From the NCBI GenBank assembly GCA_000818945.1, contig KN805406.1, positions 265,000 through 328,999 on the forward strand: a stretch of DNA of 64,000 nucleotides, in the 5' to 3' direction. The stretch is from Schizochytrium sp. CCTCC M209059 (lineage: Eukaryota; Sar; Bigyra; Thraustochytrida; Thraustochytriidae). The position numbers were made by a program, and so were the translations under genes. Shown here one piece after another: positions 41,984 to 51,305 of the stretch. The notes beneath the pieces were generated by a model. It saw only the letters and a program-made list of their open reading frames with translations, did not search any database and was not told where the DNA came from. Positions within the stretch are counted from its first letter, which is position 1. The number at the start of each line of letters is the position of its first letter.

Positions 41984-42681
41984 GATCCGCGACGATCCTT
42001 TGCTTTCCCACCTTTGTTCCGTCGATACGAGATTGCGAGATTGCGAGATTGCTGCCTTGCTGCCTTGCTGCCTTGCTGTTGCTGAGCCGGGTCCAGAGTT
42101 GAGCAGGATAAGGGGCGAAAAAAGGAAGGAGCCGCGGCCGTCTTGTCTTGTCCGTCTCGAGACAGGCCGAACCTCACCTTACCTCGCAAAAGGCCGCGAC
42201 AGGCACGTTCTCCGCGGCTGGCTCTGCGGGCCAGTCTTGGCGCGGGACCGTCAGCGCGGACTGCCGACGCGGGTGGGACGATTCCCATCGCATTATGATA
42301 GATAGGCCTATGCACCACTACCATGCTTAATTAAACACGTGCACGGTCTGACTCTCTCTGTATCTCTCTCTCTCTCCCTTCCTCTGTCTGCATGTCTGTC
42401 TGTCTGTCTGTGGGGGGTTCCACGTTCTCAAAACGGAAAAAAAAAAAAAAGCAAAACTTACTTTGGCCTAACTCAGACTCCGAGTCTCTGAGATTGCGTA
42501 GCGAAACGGAAAAATGATCGCAGCTATCTGACTGGCCGACTGGCCGACTGGCTTCGCTCGAAGACGCCAAGGGGCGTGCAAAGGTGGGAACAACAAAAAG
42601 ATGCCCTCGGCCAAAGAAACAAGTTCAAGCTTAGAACAAAAAAGAAAATAATAGGTATACGTATACGCCTAGAACTTCGCT
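41984..42681. other. Spacer upstream of the DD3-3/SH3 gene
   Basis: Short tandem repeats: CGAGATTG units near 42028-42050, CTGCCTTG units near 42053-42079, TC run near 42359-42380, CTGT units near 42385-42412 and A14 near 42437-42450. Promoter of the DD3-3/SH3 gene and 3' flank of the JmjC gene. No gene was recognised. Confidence 0.55.
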
Positions 42682-44082
42682 TTACTTCTTGTTGCAGGAC
42701 ATGATGCCGATCGTCTCGCGGCCGCGCGTCCAGATGTTTGTCATGAGCGTAGGGCCGAGGTTCTGAATGTGATGAAAGAGGCCTGCAGGCATGTAGAGGA
42801 TTTGGCCGGGCTCGACGTCCACGACCATCTTGTTAAAGTGCGAGTACTGGTCCGCAGTCGGCTCAGCAATGTTGGCGTAGCAAAGTGACTTGGCCTTGCC
42901 TACGCAGCGCGGGGAGAGAGGATGCCAGTCCGTCGCTGGCGCAAGCGTGAAGCGCTTCGTGCCGTGGATCATCATGACAAAGTTATCGCAGCAATCGTGA
43001 TGAAACTGCGTGCCCGAAGTGCTGGTGCCCATCCAAAGTGATGGCGTCTGGTAAATCTGGGAGGTCGTTGCGCCCTTCATGTCGATCAGGGGTGGGATCT
43101 GCACGCCGAGCCTGCTCATGGACTCGGGCTTGACCTTCATGTTACGCGGAAAGTTGCGCTTTCCGCCCTTTTGACGCACAAGGTCGCCGTCCATCTTAAA
43201 GTTGTGGATGGCAGGTCCGAGATCAATCTCCTCCGCCTTGCTGTACTTGCGGTTTGCCTCGTACGTCATTTCCTTGGCCTTTGTCGGGTCATACGGGAAC
43301 AACTCAGCGAGCTCATCGAGCGTGTACGACTTCATGCTGAAACCGAGGTGGCGGATGTTGTCAAAGTAAAAGAGTACAGGCCGTCCCCAGCGCCGGTAAT
43401 ACTCCTCAAAGTCATCCTGATTGAGCTTGATGTGACGACGAAGCTTGGGCACGCAACGCTTGATGGGATGCTCCGAGTACATGCGGGCATAGGCCTTGAG
43501 GCCCCACCACTGATACGACTTTTTCGTCATCTTGGACACGGTAATATCGGGGCATTCCTGCAGCTCTTTCCAGTTCTCGTACAGCTCTTCGAGCGTGTAT
43601 TCTGCAAAGGGCTTTGTGTCTGGCACTGGAGTTGCAACCGATTCGCTCTCGGTGGTGATCACGGCCGTCTCGTCGGCGACTTGCTCGTCGGCAAAGTCGC
43701 CTTCTTCCTCCTCTGAAGCGGCGGCCTCCTCTTCCTCAGCTTCGGTCTCCTGGGTAGCGGTTTGCACACGAGTCGAGGAGACGGCCTCTGCAGACGCAGC
43801 GACGACGGGTTCGCTTGCACCGCGCACGCCGAGATTGACGAGATCCTGCTCCAGCGCCGAGGGCATCGCGGGAATAGCACCATGGTTTCGCTCCTTTGCC
43901 AGCGTCGCTACGATGAGCACAAAAGAAACGAGACCGACGACCCGCACAAGTGTCCGCCTGTTGTTACGAATCCAGACCTCCGCGGAGGAGACCATGCGCC
44001 GCACGGCGCTCCCGGCCGAGGTCGGCTTGTGATACTTGTCGTCCACGGCGCCGTTCTGCGTCAACATAGGGTCTTTGAGCAT
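42682..44082 (-). CDS. Membrane-anchored JmjC/cupin-8 2-oxoglutarate oxygenase-like protein
   Basis: 466 aa from the ATG giving MLKDPML; the upstream open frame is Arg/Pro-rich and ends in a CAGG run. One transmembrane helix at about 44-62, preceded by basic residues, suggests a type II signal anchor with a lumenal catalytic domain. An acidic stem (95-140) follows. The cupin-8/JmjC domain covers about 220-466: the Fe(II) HxD motif is in QFHHDCCDN (H361, D363), a candidate 2-oxoglutarate Lys is in HGTKRFTL (K376), and the distal His is in MPAGLFHHIQN. Such secretory JmjC proteins include hydroxylases of protein side chains, but the substrate here is unknown. The Cys pair next to the HxD motif is unusual. 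Confidence 0.87.
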   Translation of the reverse strand: MLKDPMLTQNGAVDDKYHKPTSAGSAVRRMVSSAEVWIRNNRRTLVRVVGLVSFVLIVATLAKERNHGAIPAMPSALEQDLVNLGVRGASEPVVAASAEAVSSTRVQTATQETEAEEEEAAASEEEEGDFADEQVADETAVITTESESVATPVPDTKPFAEYTLEELYENWKELQECPDITVSKMTKKSYQWWGLKAYARMYSEHPIKRCVPKLRRHIKLNQDDFEEYYRRWGRPVLFYFDNIRHLGFSMKSYTLDELAELFPYDPTKAKEMTYEANRKYSKAEEIDLGPAIHNFKMDGDLVRQKGGKRNFPRNMKVKPESMSRLGVQIPPLIDMKGATTSQIYQTPSLWMGTSTSGTQFHHDCCDNFVMMIHGTKRFTLAPATDWHPLSPRCVGKAKSLCYANIAEPTADQYSHFNKMVVDVEPGQILYMPAGLFHHIQNLGPTLMTNIWTRGRETIGIMSCNKK

Positions 44083-44800
44083 CTTCGCGGCTCCCTGCTT
44101 TTTCTCTGGCCTCCTCCGTCCCTCGAGCGTTCTCTGCTCGAAAGGCTGGCGCACCCCTCGCTCGCTCTCGCCGCGCGCGCCACTGCCTGGCTGCTCCGCG
44201 CCGCGCGTGACGCCACTTCGTTGTTGATTGTTTGCCTGTTTTCCGATCGAAGAAGGCAAGGCGGCGGCGGGTCTGCCTGGAGCCGGCGGGACTCGACAGG
44301 GCCGAGAGCGGAGGCTAGCAGGGCCTAAGGCCCACTTAGGCCGTTCATTCTCGTACTCCGGTCGCTCTGCGCACGAGCCACAAAAGGGACAGAGAGACAA
44401 GCAGCGGGGAGCAGAGACACTGAAGAAGCTCCAAGTTAGCCTGCGAGGTATAAATCTTCCGGCAAACAGGCAGGCAGGCAGGCAGGTAGCCAGGTAGGCA
44501 GCCAGGTAGGCAGCCAAGTTGTTTTTTTGTTTATTTGTGGAAAGTCGACAGTAAGAGTCATGACCAAAAACACCAAGATCCTGCTGCTTTAGTTGCCTGC
44601 TTTACGCATTAGATGCTTTAGGAAACTTGGGGTAGGATATACGAAGTCTGACGTGATGATCTACAGTGATCTTCATAAAGAAACAAAGTCCGAAATCGAA
44701 GCAAAAATTAAAAGAGATCGAAGTGCGTAGTGAAGAGGGCTGGGTCGTTGTGTGCTTGGTGGGATGGTATAGTACAGAGGCAAATCATCAAGCGCGTACA
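44083..44800. other. Spacer between JmjC and TRIP4 genes
   Basis: A CAGG tetranucleotide run at about 44463-44487 and AT-rich DNA to 44800. A single GCCCACTTAGGCC motif near 44328 weakly recalls the GCAAGTG element. No gene was recognised. Confidence 0.5.
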
Positions 44801-45715
44801 TTATGAGCGAGCCAGTGCCGCAGAAATTGAATCGTAAACAGCACCGGCAGCTGTGCCGCGGAGAGAGGCGTCCTGCTGTACGACGCGACGACCTGCAATG
44901 TCGAGCGTGAGGTGAATTTTACGGCTTGCCTCCTCCTCGGCATCCTTGTGAGCCTGGACCCGCGCCTGCATGTCGGCCTTTTCTGCAGAAGTGGCCCACT
45001 TGGAGTCCATCACATCAAGATCCATCTCAAAATAGTCAGACTGATCATCATAGACCTTGGTTCGGGCCGCTGAAGAGGTGTCAAAGTCCAAGAGCTTGTC
45101 GCGGTGCGCCAAAGCTCGCGAAAAGGCCTCGTCCTGTGTTTGCTGACGATCTTGCGCCCGTCGAGCTTGACCCTTGCCAAGAGGGTCGTCGCAATAGACG
45201 CAACGCGACAACTTGGCGTACTCCTCGGTGTAGTAGATCATGCCGCATTCAAGACAGTTTTGCACGACAGCGTCGCGCCGCTTCTCCTCGTTTCCGGTGA
45301 TGATGCGGCGATTGCGTTTACGCTTCTCGAACTCGGCCATTTCGGCCGCCGTGCGAGATGGTGGCTGAGGAGGCGCAGCAGCGGCTGCCGACTTGGCGGA
45401 AGACGACTTTGCCTTTGCCTTTGGTTTCGTAGCTTTGTTCGACTTGGTCGCCTTGGCGCCGTCCTTTGCCTTGGCAGCTTTGCTTTCCTTGGGGGCTTCG
45501 CTGGCGCCTGAAGCGCCTCGTGTCTTGGACGCATCGCCCACCACCTGTGCGATAAAGTCGCGAATCGGCGGCGTGTCCGGCAGCAGGGCCCCGAGGTAGG
45601 CGCGAACCTCCGCCGGTTTTTGCGTCTTGAGGTGTTCGAGGAGACCGTCGAGCTGCTCGCCGTCGAGGCCTAGGAAGTCGCGCAAGCCTTCCCGCGCCCG
45701 CGCCTCGTTGATCAT
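44801..45715 (-). CDS. TRIP4: TRIP4/ASC-1-like zinc-finger protein (RQT4-type)
   Basis: 304 aa from the ATG giving MINEARA; the upstream frame translates GCAGA repeats. A short N-terminal helical region (residues 8-60) is followed by a basic Ala/Lys linker. The C2HC5 zinc finger lies at about 150-178 (NCLECGMIYY, SRCVYC; Cys154, 157, 172, 175). The segment YDDQSDYFEMD near 221 and the terminal HLTLDIAGRRVV are typical of the TRIP4 core. Animal TRIP4 has an added ASCH domain, absent here, so the protein resembles yeast Rqt4. In the ASC-1/RQT complex it helps dissociate collided ribosomes. It is divergently paired with the SCYL1-like gene across 460 bp. Confidence 0.9.
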   Translation of the reverse strand: MINEARAREGLRDFLGLDGEQLDGLLEHLKTQKPAEVRAYLGALLPDTPPIRDFIAQVVGDASKTRGASGASEAPKESKAAKAKDGAKATKSNKATKPKAKAKSSSAKSAAAAAPPQPPSRTAAEMAEFEKRKRNRRIITGNEEKRRDAVVQNCLECGMIYYTEEYAKLSRCVYCDDPLGKGQARRAQDRQQTQDEAFSRALAHRDKLLDFDTSSAARTKVYDDQSDYFEMDLDVMDSKWATSAEKADMQARVQAHKDAEEEASRKIHLTLDIAGRRVVQQDASLRGTAAGAVYDSISAALARS

Positions 45716-46175
45716 CTTCGCTTCTCTTGCAAGTGCGCCCACGACACAACCAGCAGTCTTCGAGAGTACGACGTACCGCTCTGCTCTGCTCTGCTCTGCC
45801 CTGCTCTGCTCTGCTCTGCTCGGCAGCTTTTGCTCGTGCTCTTCCTCTTGCTCGCGCTTTGCTTCTGCTGCCTGCTCTGCCGCCGCTGCTCGAGTGCGCC
45901 CCGTTCGAGGCCTGTTCTGCGGAGGCGCGCGCAAGTCGGGAATGGGCCAAATAGCGCACTTGGCGCCGCAGAAGGGCCACTTGCGCTACGCCTCGCGCAC
46001 AGAGGGCCAAACCGCCGGAGACAGATAGAAGGGCAGACGGAGGGAGGGAGGGAGGGGAGTGAGGAGAGGAGAGGAGAGGAGAAGGGACCAACGTGGCAAG
46101 AGAAGGAGCAGAGCTCGCGCGGGCTGGCTCGAGAGCGCGGGAGCGGCGGCGAGAGGCAAGGGCCAAGCATCAAGC
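45716..46175. promoter_or_regulatory. Divergent promoter TRIP4 / SCYL1-like with GCAAGTG elements and CTCTG run
   Basis: 460 bp between two start codons. A CTCTG pentanucleotide run lies at 45779-45821 (GCAGA in the TRIP4 sense direction). GCAAGTC occurs at 45931-45937, and CACTTGG and CACTTGC at 45957 and 45978, exactly 21 bases apart. These cores lie about 190-270 bp from both start codons, as in the NAC-alpha and RPEL promoters. GGGA and GGAGA repeats lie at about 46037-46082. Confidence 0.6.
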
Positions 46176-48752
46176 ATGGGCAACAAGAGCTCCGCGCTCC
46201 CTTACGACGTCGGAGAGCGCGTGTGCTCGCTGGGTGGCGGGTGGGTCCTGCACGATGGTCGCAAGAAGAAGTCCAACGAGCCGGTGAGCGTGCTCAAGTT
46301 TGACAAGAAGAGCGCCGGGCCGAGGGAGAAGGAGCTCGCAGAGAACTTCTACAAGCGCGCCAAGACGCTGCGACACCCCCACGTGATTGCGTACAGGGAC
46401 GGCCTCGACTCGGACGCGGAGATCTTCATCGTCACAGACGCCGTCGAAACGCTCGAGCGCTGGCTCGAACGCTTCGGCGAGCAGGATGGCGCTGCGGAAA
46501 AGCGCAAGATGGCTGTCGGATGGGGATTCAACGCCATCCTCCAGGCACTCGGGTTCCTCAATGAAGACTGCAAGCTGTGTCATGGCAACATCTCGCTCCA
46601 AAGCATCCTCGTGACGCGGGGCGGCGACTGGAAGCTGGCAGGGTTCTATATTGTCGGTGAAATGGACCCCACGGGACCTGACCGTCTCTTTCGCGAAAAC
46701 CCAGATATTCTTCCCAGCAAGTACAAGCCGCCCGAGCGTCTCGCCAACAAGTGGAGTTTCATGAACACATCCTCGGGAGGGCCACACACGGTTGACGTCT
46801 TTGCTCTCGGCTGCGTGCTTTTCGAGTGCTTTAACGGACCCGTAAACGATCCCAACGAATTCAAGAACACCCGCGCTCTTCCTTCGCAGCTTCAAAAGGT
46901 GTACAACCTTATGATTGCCGACACGCCTTCTGATCGTCCAGACTGTAAGAGCCTTCTCCGGCATCCAAGCTTCAAGTACCTTTTTCGCAACGAGCTCTTC
47001 TCCACGCTTTCCTTCCTCGAGGAATTACAGCTCAAGACTGACGCTGAACGCGCCCCTTTTATCCAGAAGCTCGCCGAGGTCACTCCGCGCCTTCCTAAGG
47101 AAACCAACTGGTTCAAGATTCTGCCTGCTCTCGCAAACGCTTTCCGCTACACTACGCCTGGTGGAGCTGGCATGGCCCCAGTGCCAGGCGCTGCTAATGC
47201 GCCATCCTCCGCGCTTCGTCTCAGCCCACTGTCGTCCATGCTGCTTGTACCCTACCTGCAGATTGCCTCATCTATGGACGACAAGGACGAGCTGCGTCGC
47301 ATGGTCGTACCAACGCTCCTAGACCTTTTCGCATCGCAGGACCGTGGGCTGCGCGCTGCGCTCTTGCAGAACCTGGCCAAATTTGTCGAGTACATTGATC
47401 CCAAGACTATCAATGACCAGCTCTTTCCCCAGGTGTGCACAGGCTTTCGGGACGCAGCGCCAATGTTGCGTGAGCTCACCATTCGCTTCATGGTCTCTTT
47501 AGCTCCTCATCTTGCTCCCAAGGCGCTCAATGAGACTCTTTTGCGTCACCTCGTGCAAAGCTTGCAAGACAAGGAGCCTGCGATTCGCACCAACACGCTC
47601 ATTTGTCTCAACAAGCTTTTGGGGCAATTCAATGAGGAGACACGGAAGAAAATCATTCTCTCTTCCTTTCCGCAGGTTGTGCGCGATCCTTTTGTACCAG
47701 CGCGTCTAGCTGGTCTCCGAGGTCTCAAGGCAGGTCTCGTGTACCTAGAGGGCGATGCTCCTTCTCTTGCTGGAAAGGTGATTCCGCCTCTCGCGTACGC
47801 GCTCATTGATCCGGCTCCTGAAGTTCGTGAACTGGGCTTTCAGATTGTCGACAAATGCGTCGGGGACCTGCGTACCATTTCTGTTAAGCGAGCGGAAGAC
47901 CAGCGCCGCGAGGCCGAAGAGGCCAAGAAACGCGACCTGGATACTCGCCAAGGAAACCAGATTGGGCCTAATGCTAGTGCAAGTGCGGTGGGTTCGTCTT
48001 CTTCTTCTTCGTCGTCGTCGTCGCTCTCTTCACTGACGGGCGGCGCCGGTTCGGATGCTGCCTCGGGTCTCTTTTCACAGGCCGCTGGATGGGCGGGTTC
48101 GCTCTCACGGACATGGACATCGAGTTCGACGGGCAGCGTGCCCAGCTCGGCAGGAAGCGTTCCGGCCTCGCCCTCACCTGGCTTGCCTCCCGCGAGCATG
48201 ACTCCGCCGCCTTCTGCGCCTGTGTCACGACCATCGTCGGCATCAGGTAAGGGTCTCTCTCTCAAGTCTTCGAAACTAGCAGCTCCAGCTTTGGACGACG
48301 GTGGCGAAGGCTGGGGGGATGATGATGACGACGTCGACGACGATGACAACGCCACGAGTGGTGGTGGCTGGGGAGATGATGACGACGATGACGATGATCT
48401 TCTGGCGATTACGGAGGCACCGTCATTCAAATCGCAAGGGAGCGCATCGAAACTTGTGCTTCCCGGTTCGAGTGATGACTTCTTTGCGGAATCCACTGGC
48501 GCAAACAAGGTCCCTCGCGCGCCTTCGACGGCATCCGCACGCAAGTTGGGCCTCTCTGCGCCAAATATTCGAGGTCGTACACCGAGTCCGAGTCTGAGCG
48601 AAGCGTCGAACACTTCACAGGACCGCGCGCGCAAGCGCGAGGAAGCCCGTCAGCGTATTGCACAACGGCGGGAGAAAGCAAAGGCCAAGGCTGTTGCTCG
48701 ACCTGTGGCAAAATCTGGAGATGGTGATGATGATGACTGGGACAATTGGTGA
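46176..48752 (+). CDS. SCYL1: SCYL1-like (N-terminal kinase-like) pseudokinase with HEAT repeats
   Basis: 858 aa from the ATG giving MGNKSSAL (Gly2 could be myristoylated); upstream in-frame ATG sequence is repeat-derived. The N-terminal protein kinase-like domain covers about 10-280. VSVLKFD retains the ATP-site Lys position, but the catalytic loop reads HGNISLQ (H136) in place of HRDxxxxN, and no DFG is visible (LAGF instead), so it is a pseudokinase. HEAT repeats follow at about 340-620 (LLPYLQIASSM-type through PEVRELGFQIVDKC). The C-terminus has Ser-rich linkers, acidic DDDD runs and ends DDDDWDNW. SCYL1 organises COPI-dependent Golgi-ER traffic, and the WDxW-like acidic tail fits a coat or ARF interaction (inferred). 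Confidence 0.93.
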   Translation: MGNKSSALPYDVGERVCSLGGGWVLHDGRKKKSNEPVSVLKFDKKSAGPREKELAENFYKRAKTLRHPHVIAYRDGLDSDAEIFIVTDAVETLERWLERFGEQDGAAEKRKMAVGWGFNAILQALGFLNEDCKLCHGNISLQSILVTRGGDWKLAGFYIVGEMDPTGPDRLFRENPDILPSKYKPPERLANKWSFMNTSSGGPHTVDVFALGCVLFECFNGPVNDPNEFKNTRALPSQLQKVYNLMIADTPSDRPDCKSLLRHPSFKYLFRNELFSTLSFLEELQLKTDAERAPFIQKLAEVTPRLPKETNWFKILPALANAFRYTTPGGAGMAPVPGAANAPSSALRLSPLSSMLLVPYLQIASSMDDKDELRRMVVPTLLDLFASQDRGLRAALLQNLAKFVEYIDPKTINDQLFPQVCTGFRDAAPMLRELTIRFMVSLAPHLAPKALNETLLRHLVQSLQDKEPAIRTNTLICLNKLLGQFNEETRKKIILSSFPQVVRDPFVPARLAGLRGLKAGLVYLEGDAPSLAGKVIPPLAYALIDPAPEVRELGFQIVDKCVGDLRTISVKRAEDQRREAEEAKKRDLDTRQGNQIGPNASASAVGSSSSSSSSSSLSSLTGGAGSDAASGLFSQAAGWAGSLSRTWTSSSTGSVPSSAGSVPASPSPGLPPASMTPPPSAPVSRPSSASGKGLSLKSSKLAAPALDDGGEGWGDDDDDVDDDDNATSGGGWGDDDDDDDDLLAITEAPSFKSQGSASKLVLPGSSDDFFAESTGANKVPRAPSTASARKLGLSAPNIRGRTPSPSLSEASNTSQDRARKREEARQRIAQRREKAKAKAVARPVAKSGDGDDDDWDNW

Positions 48753-49065
48753 GCCAAGAGCATGCCCAGAAACGGTGAGGGACTTTCTTGTCGTTGTGAG
48801 TCAGTCAATGAAATGTTGTACAGTTTCGAATGGGATGAGACGCGCATGGATCACGCGACGGGCTTGCATAGGCATTACTACATTAAAAAAGAAAAGAAAA
48901 AAAAAGAATCAAGTGTATCTTTTTGTGGAGTCTGATCCGACCTGATCGATATTTTGTTTGTTTTTTGCGATGCGCCAAACAAACAAACAAACAAACAAAC
49001 AAACGTAGGAAATGGTAAAAACAAGAAAGCTGGTGGGCTTTTTATTTATTCATTCATTCATTCAT
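48753..49065. other. Convergent spacer SCYL1-like / Ras-like
   Basis: AT-rich 3' UTR region. A CAAA tetranucleotide run at about 48976-49004 and a TTCA run at about 49048-49069 abut the end of the Ras-like gene. Nothing else is seen. Confidence 0.6.
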
Positions 49066-49914
49066 TCACAAAATTGCACATTTAGAGCCGAGGCCGGCCG
49101 GCTTGGAAGGCGCTTTCCGCTTACGGACTTCGAGAATGAGCCTCTCAAAGACGTCGGCGACGCGCTCGCCGGTAGCTGCAGACGTTTCAACATGGATAGC
49201 ACCATACTCTGCAGCTTTCTTGCGGCCCTCGGCAATGGTGACCTCCCTTTTGTTGGGATCAAGGTCAGTGATGTCTTTCTTGTTCGCCACAAGAATGATA
49301 GGCACTCGAAAGTCAGTGCCATTAATGTGCTTGTATAGATTGAAAAAGGGATCGAGCTCGTCCAAAGATTGCTTTTTGTCGACACTGTAGACAAAAACGT
49401 AGCCGTCCTTGTCCATCATCCATTGATGGCGCAGGCTTTCAAAGTCCTCCTGACCTGCTGTATCCAGCACAGAGAGAGTGCAGAGCTTGCTGTCGACATT
49501 GACCGTCTTTCGGTAGGCATCCTCGATTGTGGGGTCCCAGTCCTGGACGAAAAAGTCGCGTACAAAACGCAAAGTGAGCGCGCTCTTACCCACACCACCG
49601 GCCCCGAGAACCGAAACAAAGACCTCTTGGCCTGCGGAGCCCGGACCGCTGAGATCTCCGTGAAAACCTTCGCCCTCGGACAGGATGACTTCGTCGTCCT
49701 TGCGCAGCTCGTCGATAAAGGTGATCTCGTTGAAGCCACCTCCGGCAGTTGGTGCAAAGCACCGCGTGGCCTTGATTCCCAGTTTCTTCCCGCCCGCCTT
49801 GAGGAACTTTTTGAAGCTCATTCGCGTGCTCACCTCCACGAAGGCGCGCTTGTCCGAGGGCGCATTGTTGTTCCGCCGCACGAAGACGCGAAAGGTCTCC
49901 GACTCGCTCAGCAT
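49066..49914 (-). CDS. Ras-family GTPase with N-terminal ubiquitin-like/KHA-like domain
   Basis: 282 aa. Residues 8-82 form a beta-grasp-like segment (FRVFVRRNNN, VEVSTRMSFKKFLKAGGKKLGI, EITFIDELRKDDEVILSEGE), resembling KHA or doublecortin-type domains. Residues 97-270 are a Ras-like G domain: P-loop GAGGVGKS (104-111), switch I DPTIEDAY (127-134), DTAGQ with the catalytic Gln (151-155), NKKD (211-214) and ETSA (243-246). A basic stretch and the CaaX box CAIL (279-282) predict geranylgeranylation, as Leu ends the box. It is closest to Ras/Rap rather than Rab or Rho. A signalling switch at a membrane is inferred. A huge CTCTG array lies 40-400 bp upstream of the start codon. Confidence 0.9.
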   Translation of the reverse strand: MLSESETFRVFVRRNNNAPSDKRAFVEVSTRMSFKKFLKAGGKKLGIKATRCFAPTAGGGFNEITFIDELRKDDEVILSEGEGFHGDLSGPGSAGQEVFVSVLGAGGVGKSALTLRFVRDFFVQDWDPTIEDAYRKTVNVDSKLCTLSVLDTAGQEDFESLRHQWMMDKDGYVFVYSVDKKQSLDELDPFFNLYKHINGTDFRVPIILVANKKDITDLDPNKREVTIAEGRKKAAEYGAIHVETSAATGERVADVFERLILEVRKRKAPSKPAGLGSKCAIL

Positions 49915-51305
<1,391 letters not shown>

